From Frigidibacter oleivorans (GTDB lineage: Bacteria > Pseudomonadota > Alphaproteobacteria > Rhodobacterales > Rhodobacteraceae), in NCBI RefSeq assembly GCF_003993775.1, contig NZ_RJRZ01000007.1, positions 62,001 through 126,000 on the forward strand: a DNA stretch of 64,000 nt, in the 5' to 3' direction. How positions within the stretch are numbered: the first letter of the stretch is position 1; every line of letters begins with the position of its first letter. Under the pieces are notes generated by a model. That model was not told the DNA's origin and did no database searches. It was given only the letters and a program-made list of their open reading frames with translations. Below are positions 34,434-41,535 of this stretch, in pieces. The translations under genes were made by a program, and so were the position numbers.

Positions 34434-36188
34434 ATGCAACGGCAGATGACCGGCGCGAGGATGGTGGTTCAGGCGCTCAAGGATCAGGGCGTCGAGGTGG
34501 TGTTCGGTTATCCGGGCGGCGCCGTGCTGCCGATCTATGACGAGATCTTCCAGCAGAACGACATCCGCCACATCCTCGTCCGGCACGAACAGGGCGCGGT
34601 GCACATGGCCGAGGGCTATGCCCGCTCTACCGGCAAGCCCGGCGTGGTGCTGGTGACCTCGGGTCCCGGCGCCACCAATGCGGTGACCGGCCTGACCGAT
34701 GCGCTGATGGATTCGATCCCGCTGGTGGTGCTGTCGGGACAGGTGCCGACCTTCATGATCGGCACCGACGGGTTCCAGGAGGCCGATACCGTCGGCATCA
34801 CCCGCCCCTGCACCAAGCACAACTGGCTGGTGAAGGACACCGACCGGCTGGCCGAGACGTTGCATCAGGCCTTCCATATCGCCACCTCGGGCCGGCCCGG
34901 CCCGGTGCTGATCGACATTCCGAAGGATGTGCAGTTCGCCACCGGCAGCTACAGCGGCCCCGCCGAGGCGCGCGTGTCGCATTACCGCCCGCGCACCGAA
35001 CCCGAGGCCGAGGCGGTGGCGCGGCTGGTCGAGCTGATCGAGACGGCGGAGCGCCCGGTCTTCTACACCGGCGGCGGCGTCATCAATTCCGGCCCCGCGG
35101 CCTCGCGCGCGCTGCGGGAACTGGTGGATGCCACCGGCTTCCCCATCACCTCGACGCTGATGGGCCTCGGTGCCTATCCGGCCTCGGGCAAGGGCTGGCT
35201 GGGGATGCTGGGGATGCACGGGCTCTACGAGGCCAACCTCGCCATGCATGGCTGCGACCTGATGATCAACCTCGGCGCGCGCTTCGACGACCGCATCACC
35301 GGGCGGATCGCCGATTTCTCGCCCCGCTCGACGAAGGTGCATGTCGATATCGACCCCTCCTCGATCAACAAGGTCATCCATGTCGACCTGCCGATCATCG
35401 GCGATGTCGGGACGGTGCTGGCCGCCGCGCTGGAGGCATGGACCGCGCGCGGCCGCCGCGTGAACGGCGCGGCGCTGCAGAAATGGTGGGGCCAGATCGA
35501 GCAGTGGAAGCTGAAGAACTGCCTCGCCTATGCGCCGTCGAAGGCGACGATCAAGCCGCAATATGCGTTGCAGCGGCTGGAGGCGCTGACCAAGGGCCGC
35601 GACCGCTATATCACCACCGAGGTCGGCCAGCACCAGATGTGGGCGGCGCAGTTCCTGGGCTTCGAGGCGCCGAACCGCTGGATGACCTCCGGCGGGCTCG
35701 GCACCATGGGCTATGGCCTGCCGGCCTCGATCGGGGTGCAGATCGCCCATCCCGAGGCGCTGGTGATCAACGTCGCGGGCGAGGCGTCGTGGCTGATGAA
35801 CATGCAGGAGATGGGCACCGCCGTGCAGTTCCGCACGCCGGTCAAGCAGTTCATTCTCAATAACGAACGGCTGGGCATGGTCCGCCAGTGGCAGCAATTG
35901 CTGCATGGCGAGCGCTACAGCCATTCCTGGTCGGAAAGCCTGCCCGATTTCGTCAAGCTGGCCGAGGCCTTCGGCTGCAAGGGCATCCGCTGCGACAACC
36001 CCGCCGATCTGGACGAGGCGATCCTCGCCATGCTGGACCATGACGGGCCGGTGATCTTCGACTGCCTGGTGGAAAAGCACGAGAACTGCTTCCCGATGAT
36101 CCCCTCGGGCAAGCCGCACAACGAGATGCTGCTGGGGGATGCGGCTGTCGCGGGCGCGATCGAGGCCGGCGGCGCGGTGCTGGTGTGA
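34434..36188 (+). CDS. ilvI: Acetolactate synthase large subunit
   Basis: A 584-residue thiamine-diphosphate enzyme that makes acetolactate or acetohydroxybutyrate, the first common step to valine, leucine and isoleucine. The catalytic glutamate is Glu52 in RHEQGAVHMAEGYAR. Central FAD-binding and C-terminal cofactor domains follow. The metal/ThDP motif normally GDG(S) then NN 24-27 residues on is here GEAS (Gly449, Glu450) with Asn476-Asn477, so Glu replaces the usual Asp. The rest is fully canonical. It is controlled by the attenuator just upstream and followed by ilvH after a hairpin repeat. Confidence 0.93.
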   Translation: MQRQMTGARMVVQALKDQGVEVVFGYPGGAVLPIYDEIFQQNDIRHILVRHEQGAVHMAEGYARSTGKPGVVLVTSGPGATNAVTGLTDALMDSIPLVVLSGQVPTFMIGTDGFQEADTVGITRPCTKHNWLVKDTDRLAETLHQAFHIATSGRPGPVLIDIPKDVQFATGSYSGPAEARVSHYRPRTEPEAEAVARLVELIETAERPVFYTGGGVINSGPAASRALRELVDATGFPITSTLMGLGAYPASGKGWLGMLGMHGLYEANLAMHGCDLMINLGARFDDRITGRIADFSPRSTKVHVDIDPSSINKVIHVDLPIIGDVGTVLAAALEAWTARGRRVNGAALQKWWGQIEQWKLKNCLAYAPSKATIKPQYALQRLEALTKGRDRYITTEVGQHQMWAAQFLGFEAPNRWMTSGGLGTMGYGLPASIGVQIAHPEALVINVAGEASWLMNMQEMGTAVQFRTPVKQFILNNERLGMVRQWQQLLHGERYSHSWSESLPDFVKLAEAFGCKGIRCDNPADLDEAILAMLDHDGPVIFDCLVEKHENCFPMIPSGKPHNEMLLGDAAVAGAIEAGGAVLV

Positions 36189-36193
36189 CGGCT

Positions 36194-36250
36194 GCGGGGG
36201 GCTGCGCGCCCCCCGCCCCCACCCCGAGGATATTTCCGAAGAGAAGATGG
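36194..36250. repeat. Dispersed GGATATTT-hairpin repeat, copy 4, between ilvI and ilvH
   Basis: GCGGGGGG (36194-36201) pairs with CCCCCCGC (36209-36216), followed by ACCCCGAGGATATTT and a tail CCGAAGAGAAGATGG. It is inside an operon and on the plus strand, so it could lower ilvH expression relative to ilvI or shield an mRNA end. Confidence 0.7.
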
Positions 36251-36278
36251 GGCATCGCGCCCCGCGAGAGAGGGACCG

Positions 36279-36839
36279 ATGTCCGCACTGAACATCAAGA
36301 AGGGCTCGACCAGCCATTCCGCCTATGACCTGCGCGATCCCCATGCCGAGGTGGTGGAAAGCCACACGCTCGCGGTGCTGGTCGACAACGAGGCCGGGGT
36401 GCTGGCGCGGGTGATCGGGCTGTTTTCCGGCCGGGGCTACAATATCGACAGCCTCACCGTCGCCGAGATCGACCACAAGGGCCACCGGTCGCGGATCACC
36501 GTGGTGACGCGGGGCACGCCCGCGGTGATCGAGCAGATCAAGGCACAGCTGGGCCGGCTGGTGCCGGTGCACGAGGTGCATGACCTGACGGTCGAGGGCG
36601 CGGCGGTCGAACGCGAACTGGCGCTGTTCAAGGTGCGGGGCACCGGCGACAAGCGGATCGAGGCACTGCGGCTGGCCGAGATCTTTCGCGCCAATGTGGT
36701 GGATTCGACGCTGGAAAGCTTCGTGTTCGAGATCACCGGCACCATCGAGAAGATCGACGCCTTCGCCGAACTGATGCGACCGCTGGGTCTGGTGGACGTG
36801 GCGCGCACCGGCGTCGCGGCGCTGCCGCGCGGGTTCTGA
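36279..36839 (+). CDS. ilvH: Acetolactate synthase small (regulatory) subunit
   Basis: A 186-residue regulatory subunit with an N-terminal ACT domain (about 24-100): SHTLAVLVDNEAGVLARVIGLFSGRGYNIDSL in consecutive pieces, which binds valine, and a C-terminal domain (about 105-180) with GDKRIEALRLAEIF and VVDSTLESFVFEITG. It activates the large subunit and gives feedback inhibition by branched-chain amino acids. It lies 90 bases after ilvI, behind repeat copy 4. Confidence 0.95.
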   Translation: MSALNIKKGSTSHSAYDLRDPHAEVVESHTLAVLVDNEAGVLARVIGLFSGRGYNIDSLTVAEIDHKGHRSRITVVTRGTPAVIEQIKAQLGRLVPVHEVHDLTVEGAAVERELALFKVRGTGDKRIEALRLAEIFRANVVDSTLESFVFEITGTIEKIDAFAELMRPLGLVDVARTGVAALPRGF

Positions 36840-36872
36840 ACCGGGGCGCGGGGCGTCATGGGCCGCGCCGCG

Positions 36873-37412
36873 TCAGACGCCGCGCGACCGCGCCATCCGC
36901 GCGGCAAGAGCCGCCTGCAGCGAGGCGAGGTTGCCCCCGCCTTCCTCGGCCGGCTGCGTCCGGGGCGTCCGCATCATCCCCTGACCGACGGGCACGGGGG
37001 CAAAGGGCGCGGGCGGGAAGGCCGGGCGTTCCGGCCGCCACGGCTTGCGCTCCGGCTCTGAAACGGTCTCTGCGGCGGCGGGCGGAAGGTCGGCCTCCGG
37101 CCGCGCCGGCGCGGCGGCGCCGTTCGCCGCCGCCTGCACCTCTGCCGCGGCGGCCGTGGCGAGCAGGCGTTCGGGCAGGTATTCGGCCCAGCGACCCGCC
37201 ACCGGCTCGGCCCGGGTCACCAGCCGCAACCCGCCCGCCTGTTCGGTCGCCACCGCCATCAGCGCGCCCTTTGCGGGCCAGCGCGGCGCCGGCCGCTCCG
37301 GCGCAGCCGCCAGCGCCCCACGGCCGCGCAGATAGGCCACGGGACCGTGATCCTCGCACCACAGCACGGCTTCCTGCCGCAGCGCATTCGACCAGACAAC
37401 CACAGCCAGCAT
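36873..37412 (-). CDS. Hypothetical protein, 179 residues
   Basis: A protein that starts MLAVVVWSNALRQEAVLWCEDHGPVAYL in two consecutive blocks, which looks like a small ordered N-terminal domain (about 1-85, ending AEYLPERLL), followed by a disordered alanine/proline-rich region and a short conserved-looking C-terminus (LASLQAALAARMARSRGV). I do not recognise a family. GAGAGGG precedes the ATG at 37412; the frame runs further upstream, but the sequence before it is not protein-like. The gene is convergent with ilvH, 33 bases from its stop. Confidence 0.6.
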   Translation of the reverse strand: MLAVVVWSNALRQEAVLWCEDHGPVAYLRGRGALAAAPERPAPRWPAKGALMAVATEQAGGLRLVTRAEPVAGRWAEYLPERLLATAAAAEVQAAANGAAAPARPEADLPPAAAETVSEPERKPWRPERPAFPPAPFAPVPVGQGMMRTPRTQPAEEGGGNLASLQAALAARMARSRGV

Positions 37413-37550
37413 CACCGGCCCTCTCGCTGCACGGACGCAGTTCATGCAAGGTGACGCCCCGCGGCCCTGCAGCCGCATATCCGGAGCGCCGAAACGTCCT
37501 CATCCCCTTTCGACCTATGGGGCGGCGGGAACCGGGGTCAATCTGTCCCG

Positions 37551-37572
37551 AAGTATCTTTCTGACCATACTT
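37551..37572. promoter_or_regulatory. Inverted repeat AAGTAT-N10-ATACTT
   Basis: Two 6-base arms (37551-37556 and 37567-37572), AT-rich in a GC-rich context, upstream of the minus-strand hypothetical gene's weak promoter. It may be an operator; no partner protein is known. Confidence 0.4.
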
Positions 37573-37605
37573 ATGTCTTGGGGCGTCGATTTCTCGGCCC
37601 GGGTC

Positions 37606-37642
37606 AACCGGTTGGGGCCCGGGCGACATCCGGTTCTTTTTT
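37606..37642 (+). terminator. Terminator-like hairpin with no upstream plus-strand gene
   Basis: AACCGG (37606-37611) pairs with CCGGTT (37630-37635), with inner GGGGCCC pairing possible, followed by CTTTTTT (37636-37642). The nearest plus-strand gene upstream, ilvH, ends about 770 bases before with a minus-strand gene between, so it may end a small RNA. Confidence 0.45.
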
Positions 37643-37734
37643 GATCCGCCCGCCGTCTGGAACCGGCGCTGACGGCGGGACCGGGGCCGACGGGCCGCCC
37701 ACCGGCAGGGCTTCGCCGCATCGCGCCGCCGCCG

Positions 37735-37760
37735 CGAACCTTCCGCGGGTTTGCGCGTTA
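37735..37760 (+). promoter_or_regulatory. EcfG-like promoter candidate (CGAAC-N16-CGTTA)
   Basis: CGAAC at 37735-37739 and CGTTA at 37756-37760 with a 16-base spacer, before the PRC-barrel gene. The -35 has one mismatch to GGAAC. Confidence 0.3.
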
Positions 37761-37838
37761 CGCCCCCGACCATCAACATGCGACGCGCCCAAGATCCGCC
37801 ATCAGCCCCGCCACCCGCCATCCGGATCGGAGACCCGC

Positions 37839-38381
37839 TTGACCGTCCTTCCGCCCCTCGCGCGCCCCGGGCGCGGCCGACACGGCCTGCTGCTGGCCCT
37901 GCTGCTCTTGTCCGGGCTGAGCGTCGCCACGGCGCAGCCCCTGTCCGTCATCCGCCCGGCCGAGGCCTCGCCCGCGGAGACGACGGACCAGCCCGCCGAC
38001 GCGGGAATGAGCGAGCAGGCCCTGCGCGCCCTGACGCTTCGCGATGCGACGGGCCGCGCCCTGGGGCCGGTGACCGACCTCGTCTTCACGACCGGGGCCG
38101 AGGGCCAGCGCATCAGCCATCTGATCGTCGATATCGGCGGCCTGCTGGGGCTGGCCGCGCATCGCGTCGCCGTGCCCTATGCCGCGCTGCTGCTGCTGCC
38201 GGGCGAGGGGCGGACGACGGCGATCGTGCCCTGGACGCAGACGCAGTTGCTGTCGGTGCCGGCCTGGAACCCGGACGATCCCGCCACGCTGGGCCTGCGC
38301 GGCGCGGCACCGCGTCCGCTGGGCGAGGCGGAGGCCGCAGCCGATGATCTGGCCGCGCCCGGCGGCGAGGCCCCCGGCTGA
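37839..38381 (+). CDS. PRC-barrel domain exported protein
   Basis: A 180-residue protein with a signal peptide (about 1-27; GLLLALLLLSGLSVATAQP) and a PRC-barrel domain (about 60-130: LTLRDATGRALGPVTDLVF, then QRISHLIVDIGGLLGLAAHRVAVPY in two blocks). PRC-barrel proteins in alphaproteobacteria often occur in envelope or general stress regulons. The start is TTG at 37839 after CGGAGA; no ATG or GTG is well placed. The C-terminal tail is acidic and alanine-rich. Confidence 0.7.
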   Translation: MTVLPPLARPGRGRHGLLLALLLLSGLSVATAQPLSVIRPAEASPAETTDQPADAGMSEQALRALTLRDATGRALGPVTDLVFTTGAEGQRISHLIVDIGGLLGLAAHRVAVPYAALLLLPGEGRTTAIVPWTQTQLLSVPAWNPDDPATLGLRGAAPRPLGEAEAAADDLAAPGGEAPG

Positions 38382-38469
38382 TCCCTGAACCGGCCGGACC
38401 GACCGGACGGGAACATCGGCGGGGCCCGGGGGTTTGGGCGCCGAACGACGTGATCCGGCGGGAGAATCC

Positions 38470-39819
38470 GTGTCCCCCACAGCCCGACATCCACGCCGCG
38501 ACCCGCTGGCGCGTGCCCCCGATCTGGCGGCTACGGTGGTGATCGTCGGCGGCGGTTTTGCCGGGCTGGCCTGTGCGCAGGCGCTCGGCCGCGCGGGGGT
38601 GGATGTGCTGCTGATCGACCGGCGCAACCACAACCTGTTCCAGCCGCTGCTCTATCAGGTGGCGACCGCCGCGATCTCGCCTGCCGATATCTCCGAACCG
38701 ATCCGCCGGACGCTGGCCCGGTACCGCAGCATCCGCGTCATCATGGCCGAGGCGACGGGGGTCGAGGCCGATGCGCGCCGGCTGAGGCTGGCCGACGGCC
38801 GCGCGGTGATCTTCGACCGGCTCGTGCTCGCCCCCGGCTCGGGCTATGACTATTTCGGCCATGACGACTGGCGCGCCCATGCACCGGGGCTGAAAAGCGT
38901 CCACGAGGCGCGGCTGATCCGGCAGCGGCTGCTCGTGGCCTATGAGCGCGCCGCCCAGGTCGAGGATGGCGAGCTGCGCCGGGCGCTGCTGACCACGGTG
39001 ATCGTCGGCGGCGGGCCGACGGGGGTGGAGATGGCGGGGGCGGTGGCGGAACTCGGCCGCTTCCTGACCGCGCGCGATTTCCCGATGCTCTACCCCGATG
39101 ACCTGCGCGTGCTGCTGGTGGAGGCCGGCCCCCGCATCCTCGCCGCCTTTCCCGAAGACCTCGCCACCCATGCGGCCGAGGCGCTGCATGACGACCGGGT
39201 GGAGATCTGGACCGGAACCCGCGTGACCGAGATCGGACCCGATCACATCGTGGCGGGCGGGCGGCATGTCCAGGCGGGGTGCATCGTCTGGGCCGCGGGG
39301 GTCAAGGCCGCCCCCGTCGCCGATTGGCTGGGGGTGACGCCCGGACCGGGCGGGCGGGTCGCGGTGGACCCCGACCTGTCGCTGCCCGGACGGCCGGAGA
39401 TTTACCTCTTGGGCGATGCCGCGCTGTGCATGGGCGCGGATGGCCGCCCGCTGCCGGCGCTGGCGCAGGTGGCCCGGCAGCAGGGCGCGCATCTGGGGCG
39501 CGGGCTGGCGCGGCAGCTGAAGACCGGGGCGCCGCTGCAGGCCTTCCGCTATCGCAACCGCGGCGACACCGCGGTGATCGGTCGCGGCCAGGCGATCTTC
39601 GACTGGGGGCGGCGGCGGCTGACCGGGCGCCTCGCCTGGCTGCTGTGGGCAATCGTCCATGTGGCGCTGCTGGTGAATTTCGAGAAGCGGGCGCTGGTAT
39701 CGCTGCAATGGGCGATGCGGGTCGCGACCGGCCAGCGCAGCGCCCGCCTGATCGACGAGACCGGCGCGCGGTCGCTGCCCGCCAGCACCGATGACAGCGA
39801 GACGGGGGCGGATGGCTGA
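38470..39819 (+). CDS. NAD(P)H dehydrogenase, type II (NDH-2-like)
   Basis: A 449-residue FAD enzyme of the NDH-2 family, which moves electrons from NADH to quinone without pumping protons. Motifs: VVIVGGGFAGLACAQALG (FAD, about 24-41), the LFQPLLYQVATAAIS segment (about 58-72), VIVGGGPTGVEMAGAVAEL (NADH, about 178-196) and LGDAAL near 315. A C-terminal hydrophobic stretch (AWLLWAIVHVALLVN) would dock to the membrane. GTG at 38470 follows GGGAGA; a TTG at 38434 is in frame. It gives a second, non-pumping entry for NADH besides complex I. Confidence 0.88.
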   Translation: MSPTARHPRRDPLARAPDLAATVVIVGGGFAGLACAQALGRAGVDVLLIDRRNHNLFQPLLYQVATAAISPADISEPIRRTLARYRSIRVIMAEATGVEADARRLRLADGRAVIFDRLVLAPGSGYDYFGHDDWRAHAPGLKSVHEARLIRQRLLVAYERAAQVEDGELRRALLTTVIVGGGPTGVEMAGAVAELGRFLTARDFPMLYPDDLRVLLVEAGPRILAAFPEDLATHAAEALHDDRVEIWTGTRVTEIGPDHIVAGGRHVQAGCIVWAAGVKAAPVADWLGVTPGPGGRVAVDPDLSLPGRPEIYLLGDAALCMGADGRPLPALAQVARQQGAHLGRGLARQLKTGAPLQAFRYRNRGDTAVIGRGQAIFDWGRRRLTGRLAWLLWAIVHVALLVNFEKRALVSLQWAMRVATGQRSARLIDETGARSLPASTDDSETGADG

Positions 39820-39839
39820 TCGCCATCGACCGCGCGGAC

Positions 39840-39869
39840 GAAGGCCCGGAACGTGAAGGCCCGGAACGT
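39840..39869. repeat. Perfect 15-bp tandem duplication (GAAGGCCCGGAACGT x2)
   Basis: The unit is at 39840-39854 and again at 39855-39869. Each copy has a GGAAC, and the second lies 17 bases before TGTTA, so the duplication may have built or doubled a promoter -35 element. Confidence 0.75.
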
Positions 39870-39889
39870 CCGGCCCGGGCTGGCTGTTA
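39863..39889 (+). promoter_or_regulatory. EcfG-like promoter candidate (GGAAC-N17-TGTTA)
   Basis: GGAAC at 39863-39867 and TGTTA at 39885-39889, 35 bases before the ATG of the 93-residue protein gene. Confidence 0.35.
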
Positions 39890-39923
39890 CTATGGGGAAG
39901 ACCACAAACCGAAAGGAAATCCG

Positions 39924-40205
39924 ATGTCCACGTTGTCGAGAGCCCTGCCCGTCTTGGCCCTTGGCGGGATCGGCTATCTGCTGGCCACGATGCGCAGCAC
40001 CCGCGCCCCGGCCGCCGCCGCCCGCACCACCTCGCTGCCCGCCCCCCGCGCGCAGCAGGACGACGCCACCGCCAGCCCCCCGGCCACGCCGGAGGTGCGT
40101 ACCGCCGGCCGGAAAGAGATGAGCAACCCGCCCCGGCACTGGGACGAGGTGGACGAGCGGCTCGACGAAAGTTTCCCGGCAAGCGACCCGCCGGCGAGCT
40201 ACTGA
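39924..40205 (+). CDS. Small protein with C-terminal DESFPASDPPASY motif
   Basis: A 93-residue protein with an N-terminal hydrophobic segment (about 6-22, LPVLALGGIGYLLATM), a proline/alanine-rich linker and a conserved acidic tail WDEVDERLDESFPASDPP. This tail motif recurs in many small alphaproteobacterial proteins whose role is not known. GAAAGGA precedes the ATG. A strong terminator follows the stop, so it is a single-gene unit with its own promoter. Confidence 0.75.
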   Translation: MSTLSRALPVLALGGIGYLLATMRSTRAPAAAARTTSLPAPRAQQDDATASPPATPEVRTAGRKEMSNPPRHWDEVDERLDESFPASDPPASY

Positions 40206-40224
40206 ACCCTGCCCCCACATGACT

Positions 40225-40260
40225 GCGGCGCCCGGGATGACCGGGCGCCGCTTTCGTTTC
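40225..40260 (+). terminator. Rho-independent terminator of the DESFPASDP gene
   Basis: GCGGCGCCCGG (40225-40235) pairs perfectly over 11 bases with CCGGGCGCCGC (40241-40251), loop GATGA, followed by TTTCGTTTCC. It lies 20 bases past the stop codon. Confidence 0.85.
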
Positions 40261-40304
40261 CGTGGTTGGTCCGGGGCGTGGTACGCGCCCGTGGAAGACG
40301 CCGC

Positions 40305-40538
40305 CTAGAACAGCAGCGCCATCACCAGCACCACGATCAGGATGCCGCCCAGGATCGCGATGGCGCGGCTCGAGGCATCGTCGGCAATCTCGATCTGCGG
40401 CACCGGAATGGCCCGGCGGACTCCGGCCAGCCGCGCGCCGCGCCGGGGCGGGTTGTCGGCAAGGGCCATGGCTTCAAGATGCGTCGAGCCGGTCATCGCC
40501 GGACGACGCGGATAGGATGTCGGGCTCATATCCGGCAT
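40305..40538 (-). CDS. Small C-terminal-anchored membrane protein, 77 residues
   Basis: A 77-residue protein with a basic N-terminal half (PRRGARLAGVRR) and a single C-terminal transmembrane helix (IAILGGILIVVLVMALLF), so it is tail-anchored with its N-terminus in the cytoplasm. No family is recognised. GGAG is 7 bases before the ATG at 40538. A GGAAC-N17-GGTTA promoter-like element lies just upstream. It is divergent from the gene at 40796. Confidence 0.65.
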   Translation of the reverse strand: MPDMSPTSYPRRPAMTGSTHLEAMALADNPPRRGARLAGVRRAIPVPQIEIADDASSRAIAILGGILIVVLVMALLF

Positions 40539-40573
40539 CGGTCTGCTCCGTCGCTGAACCTGTGTTGGAGAGG

Positions 40574-40600
40574 TAACCCCCTGCTGGTCCTTTGCGTTCC
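40574..40600 (-). promoter_or_regulatory. EcfG-like promoter candidate (GGAAC-N17-GGTTA, minus strand)
   Basis: On the minus strand, GGAAC is at 40600-40596 and GGTTA at 40578-40574, about 36 bases before the ATG of the 77-residue gene. Confidence 0.4.
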
Positions 40601-40692
40601 CCGCGGCCTGCCGGTCGGCGGCGGACAGCCGGTCCGGAGGAGGCCGCGCGCGGACGGCGGGGCAACAATGGGCGGCAGGCGCGCAGCGGCAC

Positions 40693-40719
40693 GGAACATC
40701 CCGGCGGGGTTCCGGGTTG
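40693..40719 (+). promoter_or_regulatory. EcfG-like promoter candidate (GGAAC-N17-GGTTG)
   Basis: GGAAC at 40693-40697 and GGTTG at 40715-40719. It faces away from the minus-strand candidate at 40574-40600, giving a divergent pair before the gene at 40796. Confidence 0.4.
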
Positions 40720-40795
40720 GCCCGCAACAGGTTCGGGCCGCAATCGCCCGCACCATGGAAACAATGACTTTGACACGGATTTTTCGGAGGCTGAC

Positions 40796-41149
40796 ATGTC
40801 CGCACCGCAGACCAACATCGAAAAGCAGAAGCGGCGGCATTCCGCGCCCCTGATCGGCATGATCGCCGTCGTCCTGTTCGGCGTCGCGATGATCGTCTGG
40901 TGGGGGGTCGAGCAGGCCGCCCGTGCCCCCGGCCCGGACAGCGACGAGAGCCAGGTCGACGCGGACAACAATGCCCCGGTGCTGGACGCCACCCCCGCCC
41001 CGGCCACCGACACCGCCGGCGGCGAGGCCAGTTCGGGCGGCGGCCAGCCCGGCGTGGCCGTCGGGACGGATGGCGCCACCGGCACCAGCGCCGGCAGCGC
41101 GCCCTATGTGGGTGGCGAGCCCCCCGCCGGCAGCGAGGTCGGGCAGTGA
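40796..41149 (+). CDS. Single-span membrane protein with disordered tail, 117 residues
   Basis: The N-terminus is basic (IEKQKRRHS), followed by one transmembrane helix (about 18-35, LIGMIAVVLFGVAMIVWW) and a long acidic, glycine/alanine/proline-rich periplasmic tail with no fold visible. CGGAGG precedes the ATG. Its stop overlaps the GTG of the next gene (GTGA). I do not recognise a family. Confidence 0.65.
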   Translation: MSAPQTNIEKQKRRHSAPLIGMIAVVLFGVAMIVWWGVEQAARAPGPDSDESQVDADNNAPVLDATPAPATDTAGGEASSGGGQPGVAVGTDGATGTSAGSAPYVGGEPPAGSEVGQ

Positions 41150-41451
41150 GCGGTCCGGACGGAAAGGCAAACGGGGCGCTGGAGGTGGACCCTGACCGGT
41201 TGCTGCGGCTGGAGGCGCAGATCCTCGCGCAGCGGCGCCTGATGATGCGGCTGATCGCCGTGTCGGGTCTGGCGCAGGACCTCGAGGCCGCCCTGGCCGA
41301 GCGGGACACGTTCGCCGGGCATGACGAGGATCCGGGGCTGATCCCGGATCAGGCCTTCGCGCTGCAGGCGGCGCTGGCCGAAGAGAACCGCAGGCTGGGT
41401 CAGGAACTGGCGGGGGTCGCCGCCGGCCTGACCGCCGGCCCCGGGCGCTGA
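41146..41451 (+). CDS. Hypothetical helical protein, 101 residues
   Basis: A probable all-helical cytosolic protein (about 15-95: LLRLEAQILAQRRLMMRLIA, then ALQAALAEENRRLGQELAG) suggesting a coiled coil. It begins at a GTG that overlaps the stop of the preceding membrane protein gene, so translation is likely coupled. No family is recognised. Confidence 0.6.
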   Translation: MSGPDGKANGALEVDPDRLLRLEAQILAQRRLMMRLIAVSGLAQDLEAALAERDTFAGHDEDPGLIPDQAFALQAALAEENRRLGQELAGVAAGLTAGPGR

Positions 41452-41535
41452 GCAGCCCTGCACCTGCCCTCCCGGGTCGCCGCCGCGCGCGGCGGCCCGT
41501 TGACGCCGCGCCACGGCCCGCTTAAGCCCCGGCGC

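Larger units (their letters stand above)
37413..37838. other. 426-base intergenic region with an inverted repeat and a terminator-like hairpin
   Basis: No protein-coding gene is supported. It contains AAGTAT-N10-ATACTT (37551-37572), a hairpin followed by six T (37606-37642), a weak minus-strand promoter (TTGACC complement at 37536-37541, ATAGGT complement at 37513-37518, spacer 17) for the hypothetical gene at 36.9-37.4 kb, and CGAAC-N16-CGTTA (37735-37760) before the PRC-barrel gene. Confidence 0.5.
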
